Shown here: positions 1-7,259 of the stretch, in pieces
How positions within the stretch are numbered: the first letter of the stretch is position 1
How the letters are laid out: each line of letters begins with the position of its first letter
Assembly: GCA_910578855.1 (NCBI GenBank)
Contig: CAJTRV010000043.1
Coordinates: forward strand, 1-10,401
Length of the DNA stretch: 10,401 nucleotides
Source of the DNA: an uncultured Bacilli bacterium
GTDB taxonomy: Bacteria; Bacillota_I; Bacilli_A; RF39; UBA660
Reading direction: 5' to 3'
Position numbers and translations under genes: made by a program
Notes under the pieces: model-generated
The model's input: the letters and a program-made list of their open reading frames with translations, nothing else
The model's database searches: none
Told to the model about the DNA's origin: nothing

Positions 1-1427
1 CGGGAACGATTTCTACAAACTGGGATATTCTGTTCACGAATATTACCGAGAAGGGTAGCAAGGGAGCGGTAAATAACGATAGTCGAATTATGGGTAAACT
101 AGCAGCTACTTTTGATGTTACTTTAGATTCACCTGGTAGTTATATTGAGTACAATGTAACTATTAAAAACAATGGGAATATCGATGCGGTGATTGAAAGT
201 GTTGCGGGAATTGTCGACGCTAATACGCAAGCACCAACGGAGATTCAATTTGGAATTAGCGGTCTTCGGATTGGCGACGATCTATTAGCCGGAGCTGAGA
301 AAACATTTGTCGTTCGAGCGGAAATCCTTAGCTCTGAGACCACATTACCACGGGGAACGAAAACGTTAGATCCCAATGTCAATGTCCGTCAGAAAGATAT
401 CGATAGTAGTGGAATCGTGACAACCTTTAAAGATTGCTTTCAAACCAATGAGGTCGGAGATACCATTACGAAATATTTATGTGGGAAGAATAACATCAAT
501 GGCTATAATGAGATCCTAGATGTGACGATTCCAAAGGAAATTGATGGTAAAACGATTACCAAAATTGGAGATAAAGCATTTCGTGAGACGGGATTAACCA
601 GTGTTAATCTACCTGATACGATTATCGTGATCGGGATACAAGCATTTTATATCAACAAATTAAAACAAATTCTTATTCCTGATAGTGTTAAAACGATTGA
701 ATCATATGCTTTTAATTTGAATCAAATAACGGAACTTATGATTCCAAGTAGTGTAACATCGATTGGAGCAACTGCGTTTGCGAATAATCTATAAACAAAT
801 ATAACGATTCCAAGTAGTGTTACCTATCTAGGGATGTCAGCATTTGTCAATAATGAAATGACAGGTGACGACGCCTTTATCTATGATCGAAATAGTGATG
901 GAACAGAAAATAAAACAAGTATCAACAGTTATGCTGGTGCGAAACGGGAACATATTGTTATACCAGAACAAGTTAAAACAATTGGTAGTCAAGCATTTTA
1001 TAGTTCTAAATGTCAAACAATTTTGTTGCCAAATCATTTAGAAAATATAGGAATGTATAGTTTTTACGATAATTAACTAACTAGTATTGTATTGCCGAAT
1101 ACTTTATTAAAAATAGAGGCCAATGCGTTTGCCAACAATAAGATAACAAGCATTATTATACCAAGTTCCATAACAACGATTGCCCCTGAAGCTTTCAGCG
1201 ATAATGCTCTTACTAGTGTCGAATTTAAAGGAAATGTTCCCGCAAATCTAGAAACAGGTATATTTCAGAATAATAATGGGTTGACTGCTCATACGATCAA
1301 AGTGCCAACTGGTACCTTAGAACGATATAAAACGGCCCAAGGAAAAGAAAATAATATATTGCAGTCTCCAAGTAAAACCTGGTTTGGGAGAGATGACGAT
1401 CAATTATTAGATGCTTTTTATGAATGA
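1..1427 (+). pseudogene. BspA-type leucine-rich-repeat surface protein, 5'-truncated and broken by two stops
   Basis: One reading frame runs from base 3, already open at the window edge, to TGA at 1425-1427. It is interrupted only by TAA at 792-794 and TAA at 1074-1076; no frameshift is needed. The first ~130 codons encode a beta-rich domain (NWDILF near the edge, then YIEYNVTIKNNGNIDA) resembling those found after SipW-type signal peptides in secreted Bacillota proteins. From about base 520 the product becomes BspA-like repeats (LRR_5 type: hydrophobic-xx-IPxSV-xxIG-xxAF). Such proteins are exported and often act in adhesion. No sortase motif or membrane anchor is seen at the C-terminus (ends DAFYE). 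The signal peptide and true start lie outside the window. The first stop replaces the hydrophobic repeat position (TTA to TAA would explain it); the second replaces the K/Q position (CAA or AAA to TAA). Other genes here end in TAA, so I read this as a decayed gene, though sequencing error or readthrough is possible. Confidence 0.8.
594..1227 (+). repeat. Array of 22-codon (66-bp) leucine-rich repeats
   Basis: Successive units of about 22 residues follow the pattern L-T-x-I-x-I-P-x-S-V-x-x-I-x-x-x-A-F-x-x-N-x. Examples are LKQILIPDSVKTIESYAF and ITELMIPSSVTSIGATAF. At DNA level the 15-mer GATTCCAAGTAGTGT occurs at 740-754 and 806-820, exactly one 66-bp unit apart. This suggests recent unit duplication. 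A spacer around 850-940 (DAFIYDRNSDG...) splits the array into two blocks, a layout common in BspA-like proteins. Confidence 0.75.
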
Positions 1428-1471
1428 TAAGTAAGAAGAGAAGAGTAGTAAGATAATTTTGTTTCTATCTA

Positions 1472-1497
1472 AAAAAGTCTGTGAGTACAGGCTTTTT
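1472..1497 (+). terminator. Rho-independent terminator after the LRR gene
   Basis: AAAAAGTCTG (1472-1481) pairs with CAGGCTTTTT (1488-1497) around the loop TGAGTA, including one G-T pair, and five T's form the 3' arm. The flanking A-run means it could also act weakly on the minus strand. Confidence 0.7.
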
Positions 1498-1502
1498 AGC
1501 AC

Positions 1503-1532
1503 AAAAAAAACAGATTCGGCATGAATCTGTTT
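1503..1532 (-). terminator. Rho-independent terminator of rpmB
   Basis: Read on the minus strand, ACAGATTC (complement of 1523-1530) pairs perfectly with GAATCTGT (complement of 1510-1517) around a 5-nt loop, followed by eight T's (complement of 1503-1510). It lies four bases past the rpmB stop, so rpmB ends its transcript here. Confidence 0.85.
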
Positions 1533-1536
1533 CATT

Positions 1537-1731
1537 TTAAGCTTCTATTGTTTCCTTTGCTTTTCTACTAACTTTATTTAACGTTCTGATTTCTCTTGCT
1601 GTCATTCTTACTGATTTTCCATTGACCGTTACTTTTTGTAAATTAGGTTTTTGGAAATGTCTAGTAGCATTTAAAGCATGTGAACGTGTATTACCAGCTA
1701 GTGGTGCTGTTGCAGTTACTTTTTTTGCCAT
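1537..1731 (-). CDS. rpmB: Large ribosomal subunit protein bL28
   Basis: This encodes a 64-residue L28 of the 50S subunit. It is recognised by PLAGNTRSHALNATRHF (residues 10-26), followed by PNLQKV and a basic C-terminal part with MTAREIRTLNK, in the family's usual order and length. It contains no cysteine: where zinc-ribbon (C+) forms have a CxxC near the N-terminus it has KKVTATAP, so it is a zinc-independent (C-) form. A strong ribosome binding site, AAGGAGGA, lies about 8 bases before the ATG on the minus strand. It is monocistronic, with its own promoter in the gap behind the substrate-binding protein gene and its own terminator. In several bacteria C- L28 copies are controlled by zinc; no clear Zur box is visible here, so that remains unproven. 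Confidence 0.95.
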   Translation of the reverse strand: MAKKVTATAPLAGNTRSHALNATRHFQKPNLQKVTVNGKSVRMTAREIRTLNKVSRKAKETIEA

Positions 1732-1772
1732 TTTTCTTCCTCCTTCTTATCAGGTTTGTCCTATGCCTTATA

Positions 1773-1801
1773 ACTTTACCATAATATTACTTCTAAGTCA
1801 A
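1773..1801 (-). promoter_or_regulatory. Probable sigma-A promoter of rpmB
   Basis: On the minus strand TTGACT (complement of 1796-1801) is followed after 17 bases by TAAAGT (complement of 1773-1778). The -35 box is good and the -10 box weak. It sits between the upstream gene's stop and the rpmB ribosome binding site, the expected place. Confidence 0.5.
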
Positions 1802-1805
1802 CTAT

Positions 1806-2672
1806 TTAGTCATATAATTCATTTTTTAATAGATCAATATTTTCATTCATGAGAGATAAATAATCCTTATTATTTTTTTTCTGAGTCTCTGTTAAATTCG
1901 CAATTGCGTGAAGTGTAATAATCTCGACGTTGGTTTCAGCTCTGATTTCTTTAATCGTTTTCGACTCTTTTTCGCCTTCTTTTAAGAAGATATAATCGAT
2001 TTCCCCACGATAGATCATGTTTTTTACATTTTCTACTGTCTTATCTAATAAGTTACTATTTTCTTCCAATGAAATTACATTAAAGTTGTACTTTTCTAAA
2101 AACTTAAATAGATCAGAGGAAACGACAATCGTTTTATTTTTACTACTTTCTGCCATTAGCTTCAAATTCGCATCAATTTCTGATACTTTTATCTTTAGTT
2201 CATCGTAACGTTCATTAATTTCATTTTTTAAATAGTGATTATTAATATATTCTTTTAATCCGTTTCGAATATTTTGCGTCAACATCAAGAAGTTAGAGGG
2301 GTCTAACCATAATTCTTCCATCTCGTGATTGTATTCCATACTAAGTGAAGTATCGATGATTTTTAAATTGTGATTTTTATTGACCATTGGAATGACATAA
2401 TCTTTTTCAGGACTTAGTCCATTAAAAATGAAGAGACTAGATTTGCTATAATCTTCAATTTGCTTTCCAGTTAATTTATAGTCATGAATGGCAACTCCAT
2501 TTGGATAGATACTCAACACTTCACTGTGTTCCCCGTATAAATAATCGGTAATATATTGAATTGGATAGGCAGTAGTATAGATTGTAATATCTTCAAAACT
2601 ATCGCGTTTGAAACAGCCTGTCATGGTGAGACTGAGGACACCTAGTATAATTAGACTAATGATTTTTTTCAT
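1806..2672 (-). CDS. Zinc/manganese-type ABC transporter substrate-binding lipoprotein with altered metal site
   Basis: The 288-residue product has a lipoprotein signal peptide ending MTGC (Cys20), so it should be lipid-anchored outside the membrane. It resembles cluster A-I (ZnuA/AdcA/TroA) metal-binding proteins: an opening strand TIYTTAYPIQYITDYL, PNGVAIHDYKLTGKQI with His63 at the usual first ligand, GLSPEKD, WLDP at 122-125, then SSDLFKFLEKY. Other ligand positions differ: Glu120 stands where HxWLDP has His, Ser186 where SHDAFxYL has His, and His255 where LDP usually supplies Asp. The His-rich loop of zinc importers is reduced to NHEMEE. The protein may bind a different metal, bind weakly, or have another role. 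No permease or ATPase gene is nearby. AAAAGGAG precedes the ATG. The start overlaps the yidD 3' end by 17 bases, so the two are probably cotranscribed and translationally coupled. Confidence 0.75.
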   Translation of the reverse strand: MKKIISLIILGVLSLTMTGCFKRDSFEDITIYTTAYPIQYITDYLYGEHSEVLSIYPNGVAIHDYKLTGKQIEDYSKSSLFIFNGLSPEKDYVIPMVNKNHNLKIIDTSLSMEYNHEMEELWLDPSNFLMLTQNIRNGLKEYINNHYLKNEINERYDELKIKVSEIDANLKLMAESSKNKTIVVSSDLFKFLEKYNFNVISLEENSNLLDKTVENVKNMIYRGEIDYIFLKEGEKESKTIKEIRAETNVEIITLHAIANLTETQKKNNKDYLSLMNENIDLLKNELYD

Positions 2673-2892
2673 TGTAATTCTCCTTTTTTACGACGGGATC
2701 ATATCCATAGGTACCCCATGGATTACATTTTAAGATACGTTTGATGGCCATCTTGCTACCAGTCCAGGCTCCATAATATTCTATGGCTTCCAAAGCATAA
2801 TTAGAACAAGTAGGAATATGGCGACAGCTATCGTGGAAACGTCCCGGTATTTTCTGATAGCCATGGATGAATGCTATTAAGATATATTTCAT
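2656..2892 (-). CDS. yidD: Membrane protein insertion efficiency factor YidD
   Basis: This 78-residue protein matches the YidD family (DUF37): an N-terminal amphipathic stretch (YILIAFIHGYQK), then CRHIPTCSNYALEAIEYYG, KMAIKRILKCNPW and GYDPV. The three family cysteines (Cys23, Cys29 and the Cys of LKCNPW) are all present. YidD sits at the inner face of the membrane and assists YidC-dependent insertion of membrane proteins. In many bacteria it lies next to rpmH, rnpA and yidC; here it instead heads a two-gene unit with the substrate-binding lipoprotein. The last codons (KKENYNEKNH) extend past the conserved core into the next gene's start. The ATG lies only about 10 bases beyond the predicted transcription start, with a poor ribosome binding site (GTGAG), so translation may be weak. 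Confidence 0.93.
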   Translation of the reverse strand: MKYILIAFIHGYQKIPGRFHDSCRHIPTCSNYALEAIEYYGAWTGSKMAIKRILKCNPWGTYGYDPVVKKENYNEKNH

Positions 2893-2908
2893 ATTTACTC
2901 ACGTATTT

Positions 2909-2937
2909 ATTATACTAGAAAATAGAAGCGATGTAAA
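2909..2937 (-). promoter_or_regulatory. Sigma-A promoter of yidD and the lipoprotein gene
   Basis: On the minus strand TTTACA (complement of 2932-2937) and TATAAT (complement of 2909-2914) are 17 bases apart, giving a near-consensus promoter. Transcription would begin near 2902 and leave a very short leader before the yidD ATG. Confidence 0.7.
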
Positions 2938-3000
2938 TTGAAAATGATATTTTCCTTTTCGCTACTTTTATGATAGAATACAGTTATGAAGGTGTAAATT

Positions 3001-3402
3001 ATGTATGAACAGAAACAACGACTTGGAATGATAATTACCAAGCAATACGGCATTTGGGAGATTCATCATGCAATTATATTATTTGCTAGAGAAATAAGGA
3101 TGGATATTATTCCCATTATTCAAGGTTATGATGAAGCAGAATATGAGCAAGTTCAGTCATTTCTATTAGAATATTTGACAGTGGAAGAATGTGTTTATAA
3201 ACTAACAGAGGAAATGCAAAGTTTCATAGGGGCGCTTGCACTTCATGATACGGATGTTCTAATTTTTCATACGAATGGGGAACTATGGAAGTGCCACTTT
3301 AATTGTGACTTTATTGAACGAATGTTGGAACATTATAGTCCAACAGTGCAACAAGGTACGCAAATGTCGAAATCTAAAACATGGAATAGTCATTATCTGT
3401 AA
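3001..3402 (+). CDS. Hypothetical protein, 133 aa
   Basis: I do not recognise a family. The start is supported by GAAGGTG (2988-2994) six bases before the ATG, with a possible -10 (TAGAAT, 2974-2979) but no good -35. The product looks soluble, with no signal peptide or membrane segment. It has hydrophobic stretches (IHHAIILFAREI; IGALALHDTDVLIFHTNGELWKCHF) that suggest a small alpha/beta fold and an acidic middle part (YDEAEYEQVQSFLLEYLTVEEC). It is divergent from yidD and lies just before rnc with a short gap and no terminator, so it is probably cotranscribed with rnc. Codon use resembles the neighbours. Confidence 0.7.
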   Translation: MYEQKQRLGMIITKQYGIWEIHHAIILFAREIRMDIIPIIQGYDEAEYEQVQSFLLEYLTVEECVYKLTEEMQSFIGALALHDTDVLIFHTNGELWKCHFNCDFIERMLEHYSPTVQQGTQMSKSKTWNSHYL

Positions 3403-3431
3403 AATATGCTAGAATAGAAGAGGTGAAAAAG

Positions 3432-4103
3432 ATGGAATTATTAAAAGTATTGGGAATTGATACCCAAAAAGAAGAACTTTATATGACTGCTCTTACGCAT
3501 ACGTCTTATGCCAATGAGCATAATGTTATCAGTTATGAACGGCTTGAGTATCTAGGAGATGCTGTTTTAGAGTTGATTATCAGTGAATACTTATATAAGA
3601 CATGTTCAAAAGGCGAAGGGGTTATGACCAAATTACGCAGTCAATATGTCTGTGAAAATGCCTTATATGAGTATTCTTTACGTTTAAAGTTAAATGATTT
3701 TTTATTACTTGGTCATGGTGAAGCGGAACATGGTGGTAAATTTCGAAAGACAATTGTTGCCGATATCTTTGAGTCGTTTATTGGAGCGATGTATTTAGAC
3801 AAGGGATTTTCTTATGTTAAAAAGTTTATTTTTAGACATATTATTCCCATTATCGAAAGTGGCTTAGTTGATTTTTTCGATGATTACAAATCGATGTTAC
3901 AAGAACAAGTTCAGACGGATAAACGAAGTTTACAGTATATTATAGTGAGTGAAGAAGGACCTGCTCACAATAAAGTATTTACGATTGAAGTTAGAATCGA
4001 TGGGATTATCTATGGACGGGGAACAGCGCATAGTAAAAAAGAAGCGGAACAAGAAGCTGCGCGTGATGCCCTTAGAAAAAGTGTGACCAAAGAACAATCA
4101 TAA
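3432..4103 (+). CDS. rnc: Ribonuclease III
   Basis: RNase III cleaves double-stranded RNA, including rRNA precursors and structured mRNAs. The 223-residue product has the catalytic domain first, with the signature ERLEYLGDAVLE at 36-47 (Glu39 and Asp43) and the second acidic pair in ADIFESFIGA (Asp111, Glu114). A double-stranded-RNA-binding domain follows from about 151 to the end, including HSKKEAEQEAARDAL. All catalytic residues are present and the length is normal. I chose ATG at 3432 rather than the in-frame GTG at 3423, because that GTG is part of the ribosome binding site GAGGTG (3420-3425), six bases from the ATG. It probably shares a transcript with the preceding hypothetical gene; the smc neighbour seen in many Firmicutes is absent here. 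The large structured RNA at the other end of the window is a possible but unproven kind of substrate. Confidence 0.96.
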   Translation: MELLKVLGIDTQKEELYMTALTHTSYANEHNVISYERLEYLGDAVLELIISEYLYKTCSKGEGVMTKLRSQYVCENALYEYSLRLKLNDFLLLGHGEAEHGGKFRKTIVADIFESFIGAMYLDKGFSYVKKFIFRHIIPIIESGLVDFFDDYKSMLQEQVQTDKRSLQYIIVSEEGPAHNKVFTIEVRIDGIIYGRGTAHSKKEAEQEAARDALRKSVTKEQS

Positions 4104-4106
4104 AGA

Positions 4107-4135
4107 TTGTCAAAATGAAAAAAATACAGTAAAAT
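4107..4135 (+). promoter_or_regulatory. Sigma-A promoter of yebC
   Basis: TTGTCA (4107-4112), a 17-base spacer and TAAAAT (4130-4135) start three bases after the rnc stop. Two AAGGAG sequences follow (4141-4146 and 4151-4156); the second is five bases from the yebC ATG and is the likely ribosome binding site. Confidence 0.65.
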
Positions 4136-4161
4136 ATACAAAGGAGAAAGAAGGAGTTAAA

Positions 4162-4875
4162 ATGGGAAGAGCATATGAAGTAAGAAAAGCAAGTATTCAA
4201 AAAACGGGAGCGGCCAAATCGAAATTGTATTCTATGTATGCCCGGGAGATCTACCAAGCTGCAAAGACAGGAGGAACTGAGCCTGAAAGCAATGCTTCTT
4301 TGAAACGGTTAATGGAACGGGCGAAAAAGGAGCAAGTGCCAGCTGATATTATTAAGCGAGCAATTGATAAAGTAAATAGTGGGGTTGATGAAAGTTATGC
4401 CAAGGCCACATACGAATTATTTGGACCTGGAGGTTCGACTGTTATCGTCGATTGTCTTACCGATAATGTCAATCGTTCTGTCAGTAGTATTCGAGCTGCT
4501 TTAAACAAATGTCATGTTAAGATGGGGGCCATCGGTAGTGTAAGTTATATGTATGAACATTTATGTATCGTTGGTTTTAAAGGACTTGATGCGGAAGCGG
4601 CACTAGAAGTGATGATTGAAGCTGGAATTGATGTCGATGATATTGAAGAGCATAATGGGTTAACAGTAATTTATGGTGATCCGACTGATCTATATATAAT
4701 GAAAGAAGCAATTGCGAAAGTATTACCAGCAGTCGAATTTGAAATGGATGAAATTGCCATGATTCCAAAAGAAAAGATAACCCTTGCTGGCGAAGAGGCT
4801 GAGACCTTCCAAAAACTCTTAACGATGTTAGAAGAGATTGAGGATGTTCAAAATGTATATCATAATGTAGCCTGA
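4162..4875 (+). CDS. YebC/TACO1-family translation or regulatory protein
   Basis: The 237-residue protein is full length for the YebC/PmpR/TACO1 family. It starts MGRAYEVRKASIQKTGAAKSKLYS, the form typical of the YeeN/YeeI-like branch rather than MAGHSKW. The order is as usual: a helical N-terminal domain (REIYQAAKTGG, RAKKEQVPADIIKRAIDK), then the conserved core YELFGPGGSTVIVDCLTDNVNR and GAIGSVSYMY, then a ferredoxin-like C-terminal part. Members were long annotated as transcription regulators. Work on TACO1 and bacterial YebC homologues supports a role at the ribosome during difficult peptide-bond formation such as at prolines. Which role applies here cannot be read from sequence. It has its own promoter and terminator, so it is probably transcribed alone. 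Confidence 0.93.
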   Translation: MGRAYEVRKASIQKTGAAKSKLYSMYAREIYQAAKTGGTEPESNASLKRLMERAKKEQVPADIIKRAIDKVNSGVDESYAKATYELFGPGGSTVIVDCLTDNVNRSVSSIRAALNKCHVKMGAIGSVSYMYEHLCIVGFKGLDAEAALEVMIEAGIDVDDIEEHNGLTVIYGDPTDLYIMKEAIAKVLPAVEFEMDEIAMIPKEKITLAGEEAETFQKLLTMLEEIEDVQNVYHNVA

Positions 4876-4898
4876 GATAGCACACGCTATCTTTTTTT
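4875..4898 (+). terminator. Rho-independent terminator of yebC
   Basis: AGATAGC (4875-4881) pairs perfectly with GCTATCT (4886-4892) around ACAC, followed by a run of T's to 4898. The stem begins on the last base of the yebC stop codon. Confidence 0.85.
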
Positions 4899-5029
4899 CC
4901 AGTTATTTCCATATCTTAATGATTAGAAGTTGAATGGGTGAGATCAACCATCAATAGTTTTAGGAATTTATAGAAAAGCTCTTTTTTAATGTGGTAAAAT
5001 ATGATACACTAAAGCTAGTGGGTGAGGTT

Positions 5030-6316
5030 ATGAAAACAACAGTATTACTTCCAGCAGATACATATATCGTTATCAATCGAACTGTATTAAATGACCAAGA
5101 CCGTAAACTCCTTATTAGTCTATACCAACCAGTCATAGGGACCACTGCCATTAGTCTCTATTTTTCCTTATGGTCGTATTTAGATAAGATGGAATTATGT
5201 TCAACGGAGTGGACGCATCACCATTTAATGGGGAACATGGGAATTGGCTTATCAGAAATATCGGTGGCACGGGAAAAATTAGAGGGAATTGGACTTATCA
5301 AAACCTATTTAAAAAAAGGCGATATTAATCACTATGTCTATGCACTATATTCCCCGCTAAGTGCTGCTGAGTTTTTTGCAAATCCCATTCTTACCACGGC
5401 CCTTTATCATAATGTTGGAGCCCTAGAATATCAAAAATTAGTGGAGTATTTTAAGATGCCACGCTTTCATTTGCGTGATTATACCGATATTACCAAATCA
5501 TTATCGGATGTTTTTGAAACGGTATCGAGTCAAGATGTATCGCATATTGAAACGGGAATTCGCAGGCGGGCCAAACAACGAATGAAGTTGGTGTCTAAAA
5601 TTGAGTTAGATGAGCTTCTTGGACTCATTCCGGAAGAGATGATTAATATTCGAAGTATTACCAAAGATATGCGTGAACTAATTGATAAACTAAGTTTTAT
5701 TTACGATCTAGATAATGATGCAATGTTAGAAATTATTCGTAATTCGTTAACGGAAAAAAGAACGATTGATAGAACAAAACTGCGCAATCAGGCCCGTAAT
5801 TATTATACCTTTGAGCATGATGGAAGGCTACCATCAATTGCTTATAAACATCAACCAGATTATCTGCGTCGTCCTATCGGAGATCAATCACCACGAGCGA
5901 AGATGATTTATCAATTTGAAACAACGAGTCCCTATGATTTTTTATGTGGTAAAAATCATGGTGTAAAACCAAGTAAGAATGATAAGCTAATTTTAGAATA
6001 TCTTTTAATTGATCTTGGTATGATGCCAGGAGTAGTCAATGTTTTAATCGACTATGTGTTACGAATTAATCAGAATAAATTAACGAAAAATTTTATCGAA
6101 GTTATTGCTAGTCAATGGATTCGTAGTAATGTAAAAACGGTTGAAGATGCGATGAAGTTGGCACAAAAAGAAATGACGCGGAAGAAGAACTTGCCAAAAC
6201 CAGCAAATAAGACTGTGGTGAAGCAACCAGAGTGGTTTACACAAGATGTTACCGATAAAAAGGCCAGCGTAGAAGAAATCGACGAGATGAAACGATTATT
6301 AGGACAATTTCAGTAA
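5030..6316 (+). CDS. dnaB: Replication initiation/membrane attachment protein DnaB (Bacilli type)
   Basis: This is the DnaD-like primosome protein of Bacilli, not the replicative helicase called DnaB in E. coli. With DnaD and DnaI it loads the helicase at oriC and at restart sites. The 428-residue product has an N-terminal winged-helix part (LISLYQPVIGTTAISLYFSLW, then LEGIGLIKTYLKKGD). Its C-terminal DnaB_2/DnaD-type domain holds KLILEYLLIDLGMMPGVVNVLIDY and the motif FxxxIxxxW (FIEVIASQW, 355-363), a variant of the family's YxxxIxxxW. I start it at ATG 5030, preceded by GGGTGAGG. The in-frame GTG at 4991 lies in what looks like promoter sequence (extended -10 TGGTAAAAT, 4992-5000). It leads a run with dnaI, which begins 11 bases after its stop. 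Confidence 0.92.
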   Translation: MKTTVLLPADTYIVINRTVLNDQDRKLLISLYQPVIGTTAISLYFSLWSYLDKMELCSTEWTHHHLMGNMGIGLSEISVAREKLEGIGLIKTYLKKGDINHYVYALYSPLSAAEFFANPILTTALYHNVGALEYQKLVEYFKMPRFHLRDYTDITKSLSDVFETVSSQDVSHIETGIRRRAKQRMKLVSKIELDELLGLIPEEMINIRSITKDMRELIDKLSFIYDLDNDAMLEIIRNSLTEKRTIDRTKLRNQARNYYTFEHDGRLPSIAYKHQPDYLRRPIGDQSPRAKMIYQFETTSPYDFLCGKNHGVKPSKNDKLILEYLLIDLGMMPGVVNVLIDYVLRINQNKLTKNFIEVIASQWIRSNVKTVEDAMKLAQKEMTRKKNLPKPANKTVVKQPEWFTQDVTDKKASVEEIDEMKRLLGQFQ

Positions 6317-6327
6317 GAAGGTGAATT

Positions 6328-7245
6328 ATGGAAACGATGAAGGAAATAATTAAGGAGATGGGCTTTCAAGAACGCGTGAGGGCCAATTTAAAGCAACAGT
6401 TTTATGAGGCTAGGCAGGATGCTGTATTTGATCGATTGATTCGGAATCTCAATATGCCAGAGAAAGATCTTATTTCTTCTACTTCACGCATTCAAGATTG
6501 TGCGGTTGAGTATCGGCACTGTCAACATTGTAAGAGTCTTCTTAGTTGCCAAAATAAGATACCAGGTTATGTCTATGTTCCTGAGAATATTGAAGGTAAT
6601 TTAGAATTTAATTATGTAGCCTGTAAGTATCAAAAACAATATCGTAAAGAGCATGAATATCTGGATAATATCGCGTTATTTGCCATTCCCAATCAAATGA
6701 AACAAGCACGGATGAAAGAGGTTTATATTGATGATAAAAATCGCTTTGATGCGATTAAAAAAGCCAATACCTTTATTACCGAATATCGCAATCATCAAAA
6801 TCCCAAGGGAATGTATCTTCATGGAAATTTTGGCTGTGGAAAAACCTATTTGGTGGCTGCTATTTTCAATGAACTTGCTAAGGACGGAGTGAAGAGTGCC
6901 ATGATCTTTTGGCCAGAGTTTCTCCGTATCTTAAAAGGGTCATTCGGGAGTTTATTCAATGAAAAAATGGAACGGATTCAAAAAGCGCCTCTTTTATTAA
7001 TTGATGATATTGGAGCAGAAGCAGTGACGCCTTGGGCTAGAGATGAGATCTTGAGCACCATTTTACAATATCGGATGCAAGAACAATTGCCAACGTTCTT
7101 TACGTCTAATTTGACAATCCAAGAATTAGAAGAACACCTAAGTATTACCAAAGGAAGCGTCGATATCGTGAAAGCACGACGTATTATGGAACGTATAAAA
7201 CAATTAACATATGACACAGAAATGATCAGCAAAAATTTACGTTAA
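6328..7245 (+). CDS. dnaI: Primosomal protein DnaI, helicase loader
   Basis: DnaI is the AAA+ ATPase that loads the replicative helicase onto DNA in Bacilli. The 305-residue product has an N-terminal helicase-binding region with a cysteine cluster (Cys65, Cys68, Cys74, Cys99), consistent with the zinc-binding fold of this family. The C-terminal ATPase domain follows, with Walker A GNFGCGKT (166-173), Walker B LLLIDDIGAE (222-231), a sensor region FFTSNLTIQELEEHL, and the arginine-bearing segment ARRIMERI near the end. The ribosome binding site is GAAGGTG (6317-6323). Its place directly after dnaB matches the conserved order in Bacilli. Confidence 0.95.
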   Translation: METMKEIIKEMGFQERVRANLKQQFYEARQDAVFDRLIRNLNMPEKDLISSTSRIQDCAVEYRHCQHCKSLLSCQNKIPGYVYVPENIEGNLEFNYVACKYQKQYRKEHEYLDNIALFAIPNQMKQARMKEVYIDDKNRFDAIKKANTFITEYRNHQNPKGMYLHGNFGCGKTYLVAAIFNELAKDGVKSAMIFWPEFLRILKGSFGSLFNEKMERIQKAPLLLIDDIGAEAVTPWARDEILSTILQYRMQEQLPTFFTSNLTIQELEEHLSITKGSVDIVKARRIMERIKQLTYDTEMISKNLR

Positions 7246-7259
7246 TATAAGAGGGATGT

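Noticed and set aside
792..1076. Recoding of TAA as a sense codon
   Set aside because: dnaB, dnaI, rnc and the oapA-like gene all end in TAA at the expected places, so TAA is a normal stop in this genome.
3423..3431. GTG start for rnc
   Set aside because: The GTG is the end of the GAGGTG ribosome binding site serving the ATG at 3432.
4991..5029. In-frame GTG start 39 bases upstream for dnaB
   Set aside because: It lies within a probable -10 region and has no ribosome binding site; the ATG at 5030 follows GGGTGAGG and begins at the family's expected N-terminus.
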